This document shows, piece after piece, positions 1-11,859 of a DNA stretch of 64,000 nucleotides; position 1 is the first letter of the stretch; each line of letters starts with the position of its first letter. The stretch comes from Prorocentrum cordatum (lineage: Eukaryota > Sar > Dinophyceae > Prorocentrales > Prorocentraceae). The DNA lies in contig CAUYUJ010016371.1 in assembly GCA_963575745.1 (NCBI GenBank), positions 310,470 through 374,469 of the forward strand, in the 5' to 3' direction. The notes under the pieces are model-generated. The model was not told the DNA's origin, did no database searches, and saw only the letters and a program-made list of their open reading frames with translations. A program made the position numbers and the translations under genes.

Positions 1-107
1 CACTACCCGAGAGGCCCCCTCCCCAGCCCCCCGTTCGGCGCAAACGGGGGAAGGGGGGGGGGTCGACCCGTGGAGTTGACAAAACCGTGTGTGCGTACCA
101 CCTCGTT
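1..107. repeat. Outer inverted repeat, left copy
   Basis: This stretch, with a G-run, a GTCGACCC motif and a GTGTGCGTACCACCTCG motif, recurs in inverted orientation at about 2113-2230. The two copies bracket the minisatellite and hairpin structures between them. It may be the end of a composite repeat that extends beyond the window. Confidence 0.6.
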
Positions 108-135
108 TTGCTGCGCTTCATCGCCATCACCAGCA

Positions 136-340
136 TAGCGGGTTCCATAAGTCCTCCTCTCCTTGCTCCTCTTCTTCCTCCTCCTCCTCCGCCTCCACCT
201 CCGTCTCGTCCTCCTCATCCCTCTTACTTCCAGTGGGTGAGCGCCGAAGCGCGCTCCAGAGGGACATCTTAAGCCTTAATCCCTCGATTCTCCGGCCTCC
301 GGAGGCCCGAAACAAACATGAGCGAATTACCGTATTAGTT
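136..340 (+). repeat. Direct repeat, copy 1 (partner 972-1172)
   Basis: About 200 bp containing a TCC/TCT tract, then GTGGGTGAGC, CGAAGCGCG and a CTCCGGCCTCCGGAGGCCCGAAACAA-like palindromic end. It is repeated in the same orientation at 972-1172, so the pair flanks the 42-bp minisatellite. No coding evidence; open frames here are microsatellite artefacts. Confidence 0.65.
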
Positions 341-432
341 GTTTTGCAGCGGTTAACAACAAAAATCCTTAAGTGATAAACTACAAATAGAATCTGCTGG
401 CAGGTTATGACAATGTTGATAACGATTATGCT

Positions 433-950
433 TCGCAAGGGATTCCGAAGACCCATTGCGACGATAAGCGCGTGTTTCAAGATGCTGCTGATAACGACGG
501 TGGTAACACGCATTCCTTTGAAGGTGATGGCGATGACGATGGCGGTGACGAGTATGTGTTATAAGACGCTGCTGATGACGATGGTGATGACCAGTATGTT
601 TTTCAAGATGCTGTTGATGACGATGATGGTGACGAGTATGTGTTTCAAGATGCTGCTGATGACGATGGTGATGACAAGTACGTGTTTCAAGATGTTGCTG
701 ATGACGATGGTGATGACGAGTATGTGTTTCAAGATGCTGCTGATGACGATGGTGATGACAAGCATTTGTTTCAAGATGCTGCTGATGACGATGGTGATGA
801 CGAGCATGTGTTTCAAGATGCTGCTGATGACGATGGTGATGACGAGCATGCGTTTCAAGATGCTGCTGATGACGATGGTGATGACGAGCATTTGTTTCAA
901 GATGCTGCTGATGACGATGGTGATGACGAGCATGTGTTTCAAGATGCTGG
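433..950 (+). repeat. 42-bp minisatellite
   Basis: The motif TTTCAAGATG recurs every 42 bp, with unit starts at 475, 517, 559, 601, 643, 685, 727, 769, 811, 853, 895 and 937 and a more diverged unit at 433. The unit is 14 codons, so plus-strand frames read an acidic FQDAADDDGDDEHV-like repeat and the minus strand a His/Gln-rich repeat. Early units contain a stop in the acidic frame. I treat it as a tandem repeat, not a gene. Confidence 0.9.
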
Positions 951-971
951 GAATAACTCCCTGGGGCTAGG

Positions 972-1172
972 CACCCATAGCAGATTCCATAAGTTATCCT
1001 CTCTTTACCCTTCTTCCTCCTCCTCCTCCTCCTCCGCCTCCACCTCCGTCTCTTCCTCCTCGCCCCTCTTACGTCCAGTGGGTGAGCCCCGAAGCGCGTT
1101 CCAGAGAGATTAATAAGCCTTAATATCTCGATTCTCCGGCCTCCGGAGGCCCGAAACAAACATTAGCGGATT
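972..1172 (+). repeat. Direct repeat, copy 2 (partner 136-340)
   Basis: Second copy of the repeat at 136-340, also ending in the CTCCGGCCTCCGGAGG palindrome followed by CCCGAAACAAACAT. It abuts the long hairpin starting near 1172. Confidence 0.65.
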
Positions 1173-2042
1173 ACAAATTGATTTCTTTTGTTGTTGAATT
1201 ACAAAAGGAAACCCTTTGGTGGTGAACTACACATTGTTTTATTTTGTGGCAGATTACAAAAGGATTCCTTTTGTGGAGAATTACAAAAGGATTTCTTGTG
1301 TGGAGGATCACATGATGATTCTTCTTTGTGGCGGATTACAAAAGGATTCCTTTTGTGGAGGATTACAAAAGGATTCCTTTTGTTGAGGATTACAAAGGGA
1401 TTCCCCTTGGTGGAGGAATACAATGGGATTCCTTTTGTGGAGGATTACAAATTGATTTCCTTTGAGGGCTCTCCTGGAAGTGAACCAGGGGACAAAAGAA
1501 AAAAAAAAAAAAACTGAAATCTTTACAAATTATGAGAATTGCATGTTTTCAATGAATTTCCAATGTTTTGAAGCACGAACATATAAAAAACACAGCATTT
1601 CCAAGGTTTTGAGGCCGAAACCATATGAAAACACAGCATTGTTGCATTCGGATTGTGACAATGCTGTGTTTTTTATATGTTTTTTACTTCAAAACATTGG
1701 AAATCCTTTGAAAACTTGCAATTTTCTTAATGTTCAATGATTTTCTGTTTTTTTTGTTCTTTTGTCCCCTGGTTCACTAACAGGAAAGCACTCAAAGGAA
1801 ATCAGTTTGTAATCCTCCACAAAAGGAATCCCTTTGTTTTCCTCCACCAAAGGGAATTTCTTTGTAATCCTCAACAAAAGGGATCCTTTTGTAATCCTCC
1901 ACAAAAGGAATCCTTTTGTAATCCGCCACAAAAGGACACAATTTGTAATACATCATGAACAGAATTCCCTTGTAATTCCTTACAAAAGAACTCAATTTAA
2001 AATCTGCTACAACAGGAATCGTTCTGCATTCCACTACTTTGA
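1172..2042. repeat. Long inverted repeat, arms about 430 bp, with 27-bp minisatellite in both arms
   Basis: The left arm (about 1172-1597) and right arm (about 1650-2042) are imperfect reverse complements. Both arms carry degenerate GGATTACAAAAGGATTCC-type units of about 27 bp, followed inward by a TGAACCAGGGGACAAAAGA block, an A-run and a CATATAAAAAACACAGCATT block. The loop is about 1598-1650. It could fold into one very long hairpin or cruciform. No transposase is visible; it may be a foldback element. Confidence 0.8.
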
Positions 2043-2112
2043 GCAATCCCTTTAAAGATGACGAAAAGCATAATCAACAGGAAAGCAAGCAAATGAAATG
2101 TAATAAACCAAA

Positions 2113-2330
2113 AACCGAGGTGGTACACACACACACACACGGTTTGGTCAACCTTACGGGGTCGACCCCCCCCAACTCCCTTTCCAACGCCAAGGGGGGA
2201 AGGGGGGGGGTCGGAAGCCCCCCCCCCCCCTCATTCAGGGGGGGAGGGGTGGGGTGGGGTCGAAAATCTCCCCCCCCATTGAAGGGGGAGAGGGGGGGGG
2301 GTCTGCGAGCACCCCCCCTCGTTTGTGTAT
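2113..2330. repeat. Outer inverted repeat, right copy, with G/C runs
   Basis: GAGGTGGTAC(AC)n GGTTTGGTCAACC followed by GTCGACC and C-runs is the reverse complement of 1-107. From 2200 to 2330 there are several C8-C11 and G8-G10 runs. Confidence 0.6.
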
Positions 2331-2339
2331 TCAGGGCCA

Positions 2340-2804
2340 TCCACTGGCGCGCTTTCGTAATCAGCAGCAGCAGCGTCATCGCCATCGCCATCAGCATCAG
2401 CATCAGCATCACCATCAACATCACCATCAGCATCAGCATCAGCATCAGCATCAGCATCAGCATCTGCATCAGCATCAGCATCATCATCAGCATCATCATC
2501 ATCATCATCATCATCTTCAGCACCATCACCAGCAGCAGCATCAACATCAGCAGCAGCAACATCAACATCATAATATCAGCAGCATCAGCATCGTCATCCG
2601 CAGCACCACCCGCATCATCATCATCCTCATCAGCAGCAGCATCAGCAACATCACCATCATCACCATCATCAGGATCGGGCTCCACATCATCAGCACCATC
2701 CGCATCATGTTTAGCATCATCAGCATCATCATCATCATCAGCGCCAGCATCCTCATCAGCAACATCATCCTAGACGTCATCACCATCATCATCAGTATCA
2801 TCCG

Positions 2805-2847
<43 letters not shown>

Positions 2848-3128
2848 GGCATCATCGGCATCATCAGCATCATACTCATCAGCATCACCATCATCACGAT
2901 CAGCATCATCATCACCAGCATCGTGATCAGATGCATCATCATCAACATCGTCATCATCATGAGCGTCATCAGCATCATCATCAGCAGCATAAGCATCATC
3001 GTCATCAGCAGCATCATCATCAGCATCATCAGCATCAGCATCATCAACATCATTATCAACATCATCGATACCATCATCAGCAGCATCAGCATCATCACCA
3101 ACATCATCATCACCATCATCATCATCAG

Positions 3129-3169
<41 letters not shown>

Positions 3170-3225
3170 ACATCAGCATCATCAGCATCATCATCAGCAT
3201 CATCACCATCAACATCATCCTCCTC
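2340..3225. repeat. (CAT/CAG)n trinucleotide tract
   Basis: Almost 900 bp of CATCAG/CATCAT repeats. All overlapping frames are His, Ile/Ser, Asp/Ala or Met homopolymers and are not genes. Similar tracts lie at 9481-9775, 53580-54470 and 60715-61270. Confidence 0.95.
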
Positions 3226-3475
3226 CTCAAACTCCTCCCCCTCGTCATCATTCTCCTCTTCATTCTCCTCCTCCACCGAATCCTCCTCCGCCTCCTCCTC
3301 CTCCTCCTCCTCCTCGTCCTCGTCCTCCTCCTCCGCCTCCTTCTCCTCCTCCTCCTCCCTTCCTCCTCCTCCTCCTCCTCCAACTCCTCCTCCTCCTCCT
3401 CCTCCTCCTCCTCCTCCTCCTCCTCCTCCTCCTCCTCTTTCTCCTCCCTCTCAACCACACTCCTGCTCCTCCACC
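3225..3475. repeat. (TCC)n polypyrimidine tract
   Basis: About 250 bp of CCT repeats following directly on the CAT tract, ending at the unique sequence CACCAGGCGTTTGCGG. Confidence 0.95.
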
Positions 3476-3479
3476 AGGC

Positions 3480-4395
3480 GTTTGCGGCGGGCCCCTATCT
3501 TTGTTCGAATATTTCGACGCCCGAGCACCCAATCACCCCTACTCGCATCTAGCGGGGTCGTGAGTACCCCCACGTTTTTCTTGAAGTTTGCAATGCCCCT
3601 ATGCAGCACCTTCGCGTTCCACATCATTGTCCTTGACATTACTCTGATGCTTCATGAAACCCCCACTCACGTCTCTCTCCCTCTCCTCCTCCACTCCCTC
3701 CCCCACCACTTGCGAAGAGGGAAAAGTTTGGACGGGTGGTGAGACAGGAACTGCAAACGTATACGCAGCCACCAGGCCTTCTCAAGCCCATTCTGGACAA
3801 CATCCTGGCGCACATGGCCTCCAATGCTAGGCAGAATCCGATACGCACCAAGATCTTGCCCAAAGGGGTCCTAAGCTGGCCTGGCGTTGGTGTATATTTA
3901 CATTCCGCGGGCCTGAAAGTCAGACAGGCGGAGGGCGCGGTGATGCAACGACGCGCTCCTCTTCCACTCCGGCAAAACGGACGGTGTTGACCTTGCCGCC
4001 CTCTGTCCTGGCATCGGCTTGGCGCTGCCCCAGATGTGCGTCCACGTCCCCCGCTTCCTTCAACTGGAGGCAGCCCGAATCGGTCGGGGCAGATGGGGTC
4101 AAAGGATCGCACTGCATCGCCGATGCATCGGAGAAGTCGGGACGGAGCATCGTCCCGCATCAGCGATGCACCTCATTCCGCCGACCACATCTGCTCGGGT
4201 CCCACGTGGACCACCAGGATCCCGACCACCCCGCTCTTCTCTTTCTCGTTCTGGAACTGTTACTAATGTTATGGCCATGCATTACGCTACTACTCGTACC
4301 CCCCGTGTCCTCAGCAACGGAATTGTTATCCTTATTAGTTCGAGTACTCCGCCACATCCTCTCCCCTCCCCTCATTGCCCTCGTCTCTCCGATTC
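3480..4395. other. Unassigned unique sequence
   Basis: No recognisable domain on either strand. The longest minus-strand frame (3639-4160) is Arg/Pro/Ser-rich without known motifs, and overlapping plus frames are equally uninformative. Confidence 0.5.
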
Positions 4396-4700
4396 CCAGC
4401 TTCACTCACAGTGATACCCAATCATGCTCACACTCAATTGCTCATACTCGGACCCTCTCCCACTCATACTCACACTCCAACCCACATTCACACTCACACC
4501 CATACTCACACACAGTCAGGTTCACTCACACTCAGGCCGCTCACACTCAGACGAACCCACACTCAGGTCCAGACATACTCAAACCCATTTGCACTCAAAA
4601 AAATCTCACCTAGACTCACGCCGATTCAAACCCGGTCATACTCAGATCGACTCATACGCTGAACCGTCCATAACGCACACACATTGTGATATGCACTGAT
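4395..4700. repeat. Degenerate (CTCACA)n tandem repeat
   Basis: CACTCACACTCATACTCA-type hexamers with decay toward both ends, continuing weakly to about 4790. Frames read as His/Thr/Ser repeats. Confidence 0.8.
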
Positions 4701-5330
4701 TCCCACTCAAAACCACATGCCTCATACCCAGACTCCCGCATTCACAGACGCACTCACAGCCAGACTCGTGCACTCGGTCTCCCTCAAACTCAGACTCAAT
4801 CGCACACCACCTCTCTCCTATTCGCGTTCCACACTACATGGCATACATGACACTCGTTTCACGGGCCAATCCGGGCCAAGTACGCAGCAAACAGGCAGTG
4901 TTGACCCCGCACGCAAACCTGTTTTCTCTGAGCCCCATGATGTCCGCGATGTAGCTGGCATGGCGTTCGAGCCTTCCAACGTGGGGGTTCGACTCAAGGT
5001 ATGCTACGGTTGGTTTATCAAATGGGGGTGTCGACCAAGAGGTGTGTCACTGGCCCGTTCGCACCCAGATTGTGAGGACCTCTCAGGTGAAACGTCTGCT
5101 TTAGCCCAGTTGTTGAGCCTCGCCCGAAGATGTGATTGGGCTCTGCGGTCGTTCTGGAACGATCCACCTGAGGGCGTTACAGAAAGGCGGTTCAAGATAC
5201 TCCTCCCAGGGCTGACTCACCCCGAGGCCGACGGTGTGATCGCTGGGAGGGTGCGCCGCTGGAGAACCCGAAGGAAGGGGCTGGCCCCACCCCTCCCCCT
5301 CTGTTTCCTGCTCGCCGTCCCCCCCCACAC
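4700..5330. other. Unassigned sequence
   Basis: An open plus frame crosses this interval but shows no motif I recognise and runs into the CA repeat at 5330. No gene is called. Confidence 0.45.
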
Positions 5331-5377
5331 ACATGCACACGCACACGCACACGCACACGCACACACACACACACTTT
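5326..5377. repeat. (CA)n dinucleotide repeat
   Basis: CACACGCACACGCAC followed by pure CA, about 50 bp. Confidence 0.9.
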
Positions 5378-5713
5378 CCGACTCCTCATCCCGAATACTC
5401 CACTCCCTCCCACCCCCCTTGTCGACTTGGGGGAACGGGTTACAATCTCCCCATCTCCCGTTGGAACCCAAATGGGAACCGTCCCCCCTCCCCCCCTTGG
5501 GGGAGCCCCCCCTACCCCACCCAATCGTTCCCTGAGCACCTTAGCGCTGACACCCCGATTAAACACCCCACCCCGAACACCCAGGCCCTGAACCCTACCA
5601 ACCTGACCCTAAGCCACCGACACCCTAAGCCCAACGACCCGATCCGAAGTAACGCCCTGACACTAACACCTCATCCCTAACCAAATTCCCCACATTGCGG
5701 TCGAGGTAACAAG

Positions 5714-6066
5714 AGGAGGAGGAGGAGGAGGAGGAGGAGGAGGAGGAGGAGGAGGAGGAGGAGGAGGAGGTGAAGGAGGAGGAGGAGGAGGAGGAGGAGG
5801 AGGAGGAGGNNNNNNNNNNNNNNNNNNNNNNNNNNNNNNNNNNNNNNNNNNNNNNNNNNNNNNNNNNNNNNNNNNNNNNNNNNNNNNNNNNNNNNNNNNN
5901 NNNNNNNNNGGGCTGAGGCTGAGCAGCGGTGAGGCTGAGGCAGGCCTGAGGCCGAGGCCGAGGCTGAGGGCAGACTGATGCTGATGCTGAAGCAGGCTGA
6001 GGCTGAGGCTGAGGCAGGCTGAGGCTGAGGCAGGCTGAGGCTGAGGCTGAGGCTGAGGCTGAGGCT
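5714..6066. repeat. (GGA)n tract, 100-N gap, then (GAGGCT)n hexamer repeat
   Basis: 5714-5809 is nearly pure GGA, 5810-5909 is a run of 100 N (scaffold gap) and 5910-6066 is a degenerate GAGGCT/GAGGCAG hexamer array. The array is not the usual dinoflagellate telomere repeat. Repeat length is unknown because of the gap. Confidence 0.9.
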
Positions 6067-6304
6067 GTGACTGCGACTGCCGTTGCCACTGCGACTGTCA
6101 TCGCGAATGCGACTACGACTGCGAGAACAGCAGAATTCTACAACTGGATTCTCATCTGAGTCTTAAGGGGAATGCTTCCAGATATGCTCCTACACATTGC
6201 TGTTAGGTTGCTTTGCCGGGATAATTTAATATTCCCCCTGTAGAGGGACAGGCCCGACTTAATGGTATGTCCGGACTCCGCAGAGCGTGTCGGCGGTCGG
6301 GAAC

Positions 6305-6515
6305 TGTGGCCCAGCGTGTCGCGGCGGCGGCGGCCCTGGCGACACGCTGTGTCGTGCAAGCAGATAGCGTGTCGCTCCGCCCCGCGGGGTCGGGGGATGG
6401 CACCTGCTCGGGACGGGGACGCCTGCGGACCTGGAAGCGGCGAGCGTGCCGCGCCGAGGCGCGGTGGGCCAGGAGCGGTGGCGCGGCACGCGAATCAGAA
6501 GCTTCCGACCGTGAT
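6305..6515 (+). repeat. Dispersed repeat, copy at 6.3 kb (partner 51155-51350)
   Basis: About 200 bp with GCGTGTCGCGGCGGC, GCGACACGCTGTG, a CGCTCC-CCGCGGGG block and an end near CGACCGT, shared in the same orientation with 51155-51350. The copies differ by many substitutions and indels. The left end contains GTGTCGC and GCGACAC, which could pair. Confidence 0.6.
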
Positions 6516-6725
6516 CCTCAGAAGGAGGAGGAGGAGAAGGAGGAAGAGGAGCAGCAGGAGGAGCAGCAGGAGGAGCACAAAGAGGAGGAGGAGGAGGAGG
6601 AGGAGGAGGAGGAGGAGGAGGAGGAGGAGGAGGAGGAGGAGGAGGAGGAGGAGGAGGAGGAGCACAAGGAGGAGGAGGAGGACAAGGAGGAGGAGGAGGA
6701 GGAGGAGGAGGAGGAGGAGCAGGAA
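6515..6725. repeat. (GGA)n tract
   Basis: About 200 bp of GGA with a few GCA and ACA interruptions. Confidence 0.95.
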
Positions 6726-6729
6726 TCTA

Positions 6730-6905
6730 CGTTGGTGCCGGCTAGGGCACGGGGCGGCCACGAAGCACCCACGGGCGGCCACGGGACGAACGCCAGGAGG
6801 CGCCAGTCAGCGCACGCAGGGCGGCCGCGGGCTGCCCAGAGCGGCCACCAGGCGAAACCTGGAAGGGCCAGCCAGCGCTCGGGGCGGCCACGGGCGACCA
6901 GCGAG
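6730..6905. repeat. Degenerate tandem repeat rich in GGGCGGCCACG
   Basis: The phrase GGGCGGCCACG or a variant recurs at irregular spacing of about 20-40 bp. No coding support. Confidence 0.5.
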
Positions 6906-7735
6906 CGAAAGGTCGGCCAACGACCAAAACAACCAAATGCATGGACTGCTTGGGGCAACGCGCAAGAATTGCATGGTCGGAATGATTTCGTTATGTGATC
7001 GCGGCGTATGACACCAGCCAAACGCCACGAGTCAGCAGCAGGGGGCGCAGAGGGTGGACGGAACAACGCATGTGGGCAACATACAACTCGGGTGTGGGAC
7101 TCTGCGCAACCAAAGCATGTTTGGTATCTCGAACAACAGCATACATTCGAGTGTTACGCTGGGCTGTCACGAAGCAGTTGCAGGAGCATCTTCGTAAAAA
7201 TGATTGCGGAGGCAACTAAACCCTTTTCAAAAGGCCACGAAGCCACACTCCGCCGTGTTACGCTCAACATTCAGCAAGACGAGGCCGTACCACGAGTGGG
7301 AGTTGGAAGGGCTTGGCCCGGAGCATGCCGCATGGGCCGGTGTTCGACCACTGGTATGCCAGCGCCGATGCGAAACTGAACATCCCAAGAGTTGCATCCC
7401 CAAAAATCCGATGTCGTGATTTTTTCAATATGCGGTCCCTGGAAGCCTCGACCCATTCCCCAATACCGTTTTTTCCTCCCGAGTCGTTTTTTTACAGTCC
7501 CGAGGCCCGGCGAGGGCCCCTGAGGGCCGAAACTTTAGGACAACCTCCGTCTTGGTTTTTGTCCATAGGTTGGATTCCTGGTCCCTGCGTTCCGGACGGC
7601 GAAGCAGTGCAAGGCAGGACAGAGGCCGTGCAGAGGGCAGACCTCGGGCGCCGCGGAGTCCACGGGGGCCTCGGGCGGGCTGCCCCTCACGAGCACCTTG
7701 CAGGGCCAGGAACATACTCGTCCTCCTCCTCCCCC
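6905..7735. other. Unassigned sequence
   Basis: No recognisable protein or RNA. A minus-strand frame crosses 7425-7700 but is Arg-rich and without motifs in that part. Confidence 0.4.
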
Positions 7736-7830
7736 TCCCCTTCACCCACCCTCTCCTATATGTCCTCCTCCTCCTACTCCTCCTCCTCCTCCTCATCCTC
7801 CTCCCCCTCCCCCTTCCCTCTCCCCCCTTC
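7735..7830. repeat. (TCC)n tract
   Basis: About 95 bp of CCT-rich repeat, immediately 3' (in minus sense) of the RNase H fragment. Confidence 0.9.
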
Positions 7831-7839
7831 GACACCCGA

Positions 7840-8415
7840 ATCTGCAAACCCATTCCATGGGTGGCCTGCATGGGCGTAGACGTGGTCGGTATGGAGATCG
7901 GTCGATGTTTCTGCCAGGTCGTGAATTCCTCTGCTATGGCTGACGGAACATGGTTGGCTCGTGCTCTGTATCGCCCCTCCGCAAGACCGTTGGCCGCCCT
8001 GGAGTCGGCGTGGACGGTTGCTGGATCGCTGCCGGCTGTGTCTTCTTGCGCGCAAATCCACGCATCTGCCCCATATGAAGGCTGCCATTTCTGACGTAAT
8101 GGACGCGGTTTTACCGTGATCGTCGAGAGATGTAACACAAGAGGTGATGCCTGCCACTGTGCCAAGGTATGCGAAGCCTTGGTCGTCTTGCGTTGTAATA
8201 GCGACGGCCCATGCACCCCTTGTTGAGTCGGCTTGGTGCGTCCCATCGGTGTCGAGGTGAATCCGCTTGACTTTGCACGTCGGTCGCGGTGGCGCTAGTT
8301 CCAATGAGTGGTCCTGCTGATGAGGTCGGCGTACTCCTGGCTGGCGCCCCGCTGCTTCTCCTTGGCGGGAGCGGCCCCCTCGCGTTGGCATTGGTGCGCC
8401 GCTTTGCCCTTGCAA
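7840..8415 (-). pseudogene. LINE RNase H domain fragment (frameshifted)
   Basis: The minus strand encodes a type I RNase H remnant. It has a DTDGT start (first catalytic Asp), a GAW-type beta strand, then SEMAAFIWG (catalytic Glu), HADSRAANGLAEG (third acidic residue) and HAGHPWNGFAD near the end. The first and last blocks read in one frame and the ADSRAA block in another, so at least two frame changes lie inside. This domain is typical of the C-terminus of dinoflagellate LINE ORF2. No reverse transcriptase is attached; the piece is truncated on both sides and ends at a TCC tract. The frame upstream at 8434-8718 may be the preceding linker but carries no clear motif. Confidence 0.75.
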
Positions 8416-8989
8416 TGTATGCTGTTTGTTATCCTATCTGGTGGGTATCGTCGTCCTTTGTTTAAACGTCGCATGGCTTGGGAAAACTGTCATTCGCCTT
8501 GCCCGTGGTGCCCTTGACCTTCGCATTGGTGCTCTTGCTCCAGTAGGCGTCGGGGTGTTGAGCTGCCCGTTGTGCACTCCATTGTTCGTTCCTCCATTTG
8601 TCCAAGCCTGCGCCGATCGCAGGTGGGTCGCGTAGGTGGACCTCTGCTCGACGTGGTCGCCATGGTGCTGCCATTGTTGTTGGAGCATGTGGTGGATGTC
8701 GCGGTGATTGTTGAGCACTGTGGTGTGCTTCTGCGGCTGTAAGTAGGGTGCGTGCTACTGCTCGTTCTTGACGTTCACGCCGGTGTCATGCAAATTCCTT
8801 TGTGGAAGTCGCTGTGTACCGGTGTGGTAGGTGTCGAAGTCCCTGAAGAAACCAAGCGGAGGATAAACGAATATGTAAATGGGAAAAAGGAACAAGAAGT
8901 GGCAATGAAACTGTTTCTGGTTCGCGGGCGCCCACATGGGGGCGTGCGGGCACCGCGTTCGCTGCCACCCGAATCCCACACGGTTTTCC

Positions 8990-9775
<786 letters not shown>

Positions 9776-9789
9776 TTCATTATTCTTAT

Positions 9790-10470
9790 TACTGGCACTG
9801 AACATTTTATTTGTCGTCTTATTGCACGTCTTATGTGTGGTAGTATTAGTATGTAGGTTCGTATTGTTCTGCTTGTTCGTATGATTCGTTGTTCTAATTC
9901 GTATTCGTAGTATTCGTATTGCTGTTATTCTCAGTGTTAGTGATCGTCTTCTTCTGTTTCCACCTCCTCCGCCACCTCCTCCTCCTCCTCATTCCGCCAA
10001 GAAGCACGACACCGAAGGTCTGGAATTGGCCGAAGAGGTAGCCTCTATCCGATCGTCCGGGACGTGCCACCACTTGCTCCTGGGAGCCGCCAGCGAGTCG
10101 TCCAGCGAGTCGTCGAGCTCCTGGCTGCCGGGGAGGACGGGAGGTGGACCTGCCTGCCCCGCGCCTGGTGCGGAGGAAGGTGGAGGCTTTCCGGGCGGGT
10201 GGTAACGGGGGGTGTGAAGGTCCCGACGCAACGTGCCCGCCGAGGTCAGCCTGGCCACAGGTGCAAACAGGCGCAGCAACGACCCATCGGACGACGCATC
10301 CAACGCTTCGGGCGTCACGGCGTCACGCCGTCCCGTCGACGACATCACAGATCGGATTGCCCCCTGCGGGCTTCGCAAGGGGCCCTCGAGGGCCCCTGCA
10401 GGGCCCGTTGGGGCCTCTGGGGACATCCGTGGAACTCCAAGGGGGCCAGGGCTTCGACGGCCGCCCCGCA
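9790..10470. other. Unassigned sequence
   Basis: 9790-9950 is TATTCGTATTGTT-rich and loosely repetitive. 9960-10460 is GC-rich without a recognisable product. Confidence 0.4.
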
Positions 10471-10584
10471 GAGAGAGAGGAAGAGAGAGAGAGAGAGGAA
10501 TAGAGAGAGAGAGAGAGAGAAAAAAAGGAGGAATAGAGGAATATAGAGAGAGGAATAGAGAGAGAGAGAGAGAGGAATAGAGGA

Positions 10585-10637
<53 letters not shown>

Positions 10638-10695
10638 TAGAGAGAGAGAGAGAGAGAGAAACAAAAAAAGAAAGAGCGAGAGAGAGAGAAAACGC
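10466..10695. repeat. (GA)n with internal (TA)n
   Basis: GA dinucleotides interrupted by GAATAGA units and one TATATATATATATA run near 10585. Confidence 0.95.
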
Positions 10696-10831
10696 GCCGC
10701 CAGGGCTTCAGCCCACACAGGTGCCTGGAGGCCCCTGCACGACCCCATGACCGTCCGCGAGGAAGGGTACGTCGGGCGCACGGGGCGTCCAGTCTCGGAG
10801 CGCTCGACCCCCTCATCCTCCGTCTCCCTCC

Positions 10832-11210
10832 TCGGGGGCGGCCAAGAGGAGGGCGTCCAAGAGGGGGGGGTGCACATCATGGCCGGCGGCATGTGCGCGG
10901 CCAAAGGGGGGGCCAGGGACGTAATGAGATGAGAAGAGGCGCCACGAGACCTGGGGAAACATCATGGCCCACGCCATGATATCCATCCCCCCTTAACCCC
11001 CCCACTTATCGGGTGTTGCTAGAAGTGCCCCTGGCCCAAGGTACCCCCAGGATTCCCAAGGAGGCCCCAAAGGTGTCCAGAGCACCCCTCACGAGGCAAT
11101 GAGGGTCCCAGGGTTCTTAAAATCGAGCGAAAAGCTGGGAGCACCTTGGGCCAGGGGCATCTTTGGCACCCCCCGACCTTAGTCATCACCCCCCTCTTTG
11201 CCGCCCCCGA
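10832..11210. mobile_element. MITE (TCGGGG family) carrying a nested inverted-repeat element
   Basis: The left end TCGGGGGCGG at 10832 and right end CCGCCCCCGA at 11210 are inverted. The internal sequence (CATCATGGCCGGCGGCATG, GACGTAATGA, CCATGATAT) matches the 192-bp element at 26731-26922. This copy is longer because another element is inserted at 11009-11176. No convincing target duplication is visible around this copy. Confidence 0.75.
11009..11176. mobile_element. Nested inverted-repeat element with 5-bp target duplication
   Basis: Ends are TCGGG and CCCGA. Inner arms GTGCCCCTGGCCCAAGGT and its complement ACCTTGGGCCAGGGGCAT give about 40 bp of imperfect terminal inverted repeat. Flanks are ACTTA (11004-11008) and CCTTA (11177-11181). 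The homologous MITE at 26.7 kb is uninterrupted at this point (CCCTAGTCATC), which supports insertion and defines the ends. Confidence 0.75.
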
Positions 11211-11289
11211 TGCTCCGGCCCCTGGAGGCGTCTGCACGCCCCCGGGGATGGGGTTGAGTGCTCTCTGGGGGCTGGCGCGGGAAGAAAGA

Positions 11290-11540
11290 TGAAGAGGAGG
11301 AGGCGCCTCGGGACCATGGAATCGTAGGAGATCCTGGGTAGGACGACGACGAGGGGAGGAGAGGACGGGGGGCGGCATGGGGGGGGGGAAGGATTGATGA
11401 AGAGGAGGAGGCGGAGGAGGAAAAGGCGGAGGAGGAGGAGGAAGGAGGAGGAAGAGGAGGAGGAGAAGGAGGCGGAGGAGGAGGAGGAAGGAGGAGGAGG
11501 AGAATGAGGAGGAAGCAGGAGCAGGAGGAGCAGGATGAGG
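11290..11540. repeat. Degenerate (GGA)n tract
   Basis: GGA with GAA, GCA and GAC interruptions; all frames are Arg/Glu or Ser/Pro homopolymers. Confidence 0.85.
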
Positions 11541-11859
11541 AGGAACGCACTTCCCCAAAGAGAGCCCGTCCAGAGGCAAATCCGCTTCCCCTCAAGGGGG
11601 CTCTACCCGTGCCGCAAGGTACGAAGGATTCCGCACCGATGGACGAAAGCGCACGCCCGACTAGATGTGAAACTGCCTTCTGAGAACCGCCTGGATTCGA
11701 GCATCCCTCGCCGATGCGTGTCGAATCCGTGCCCGGGCATGTCTCAGGATGGATTCTCCCCCGCTCGCACGATTGGCTTTGAGGGTGTGATACCCGTTAA
11801 AAAGCACGTCCAGGAGGACTGCCAGAGGCAGCAGACCGTCGGCTGAGAGACCGTGCCGT

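Noticed and set aside
2254-3563. Long open frames of His, Ile/Ser, Asp or Met and similar frames at 8752-9856, 53128-54733 and 60333-62601
   Set aside because: They are translations of CAT, TCC and GGA triplet repeats and are open on several frames at once.
5910-6066. Hexamer array GAGGCT considered as telomeric repeat
   Set aside because: It is not TTTAGGG-like, is degenerate and lies next to a scaffold gap inside the window.
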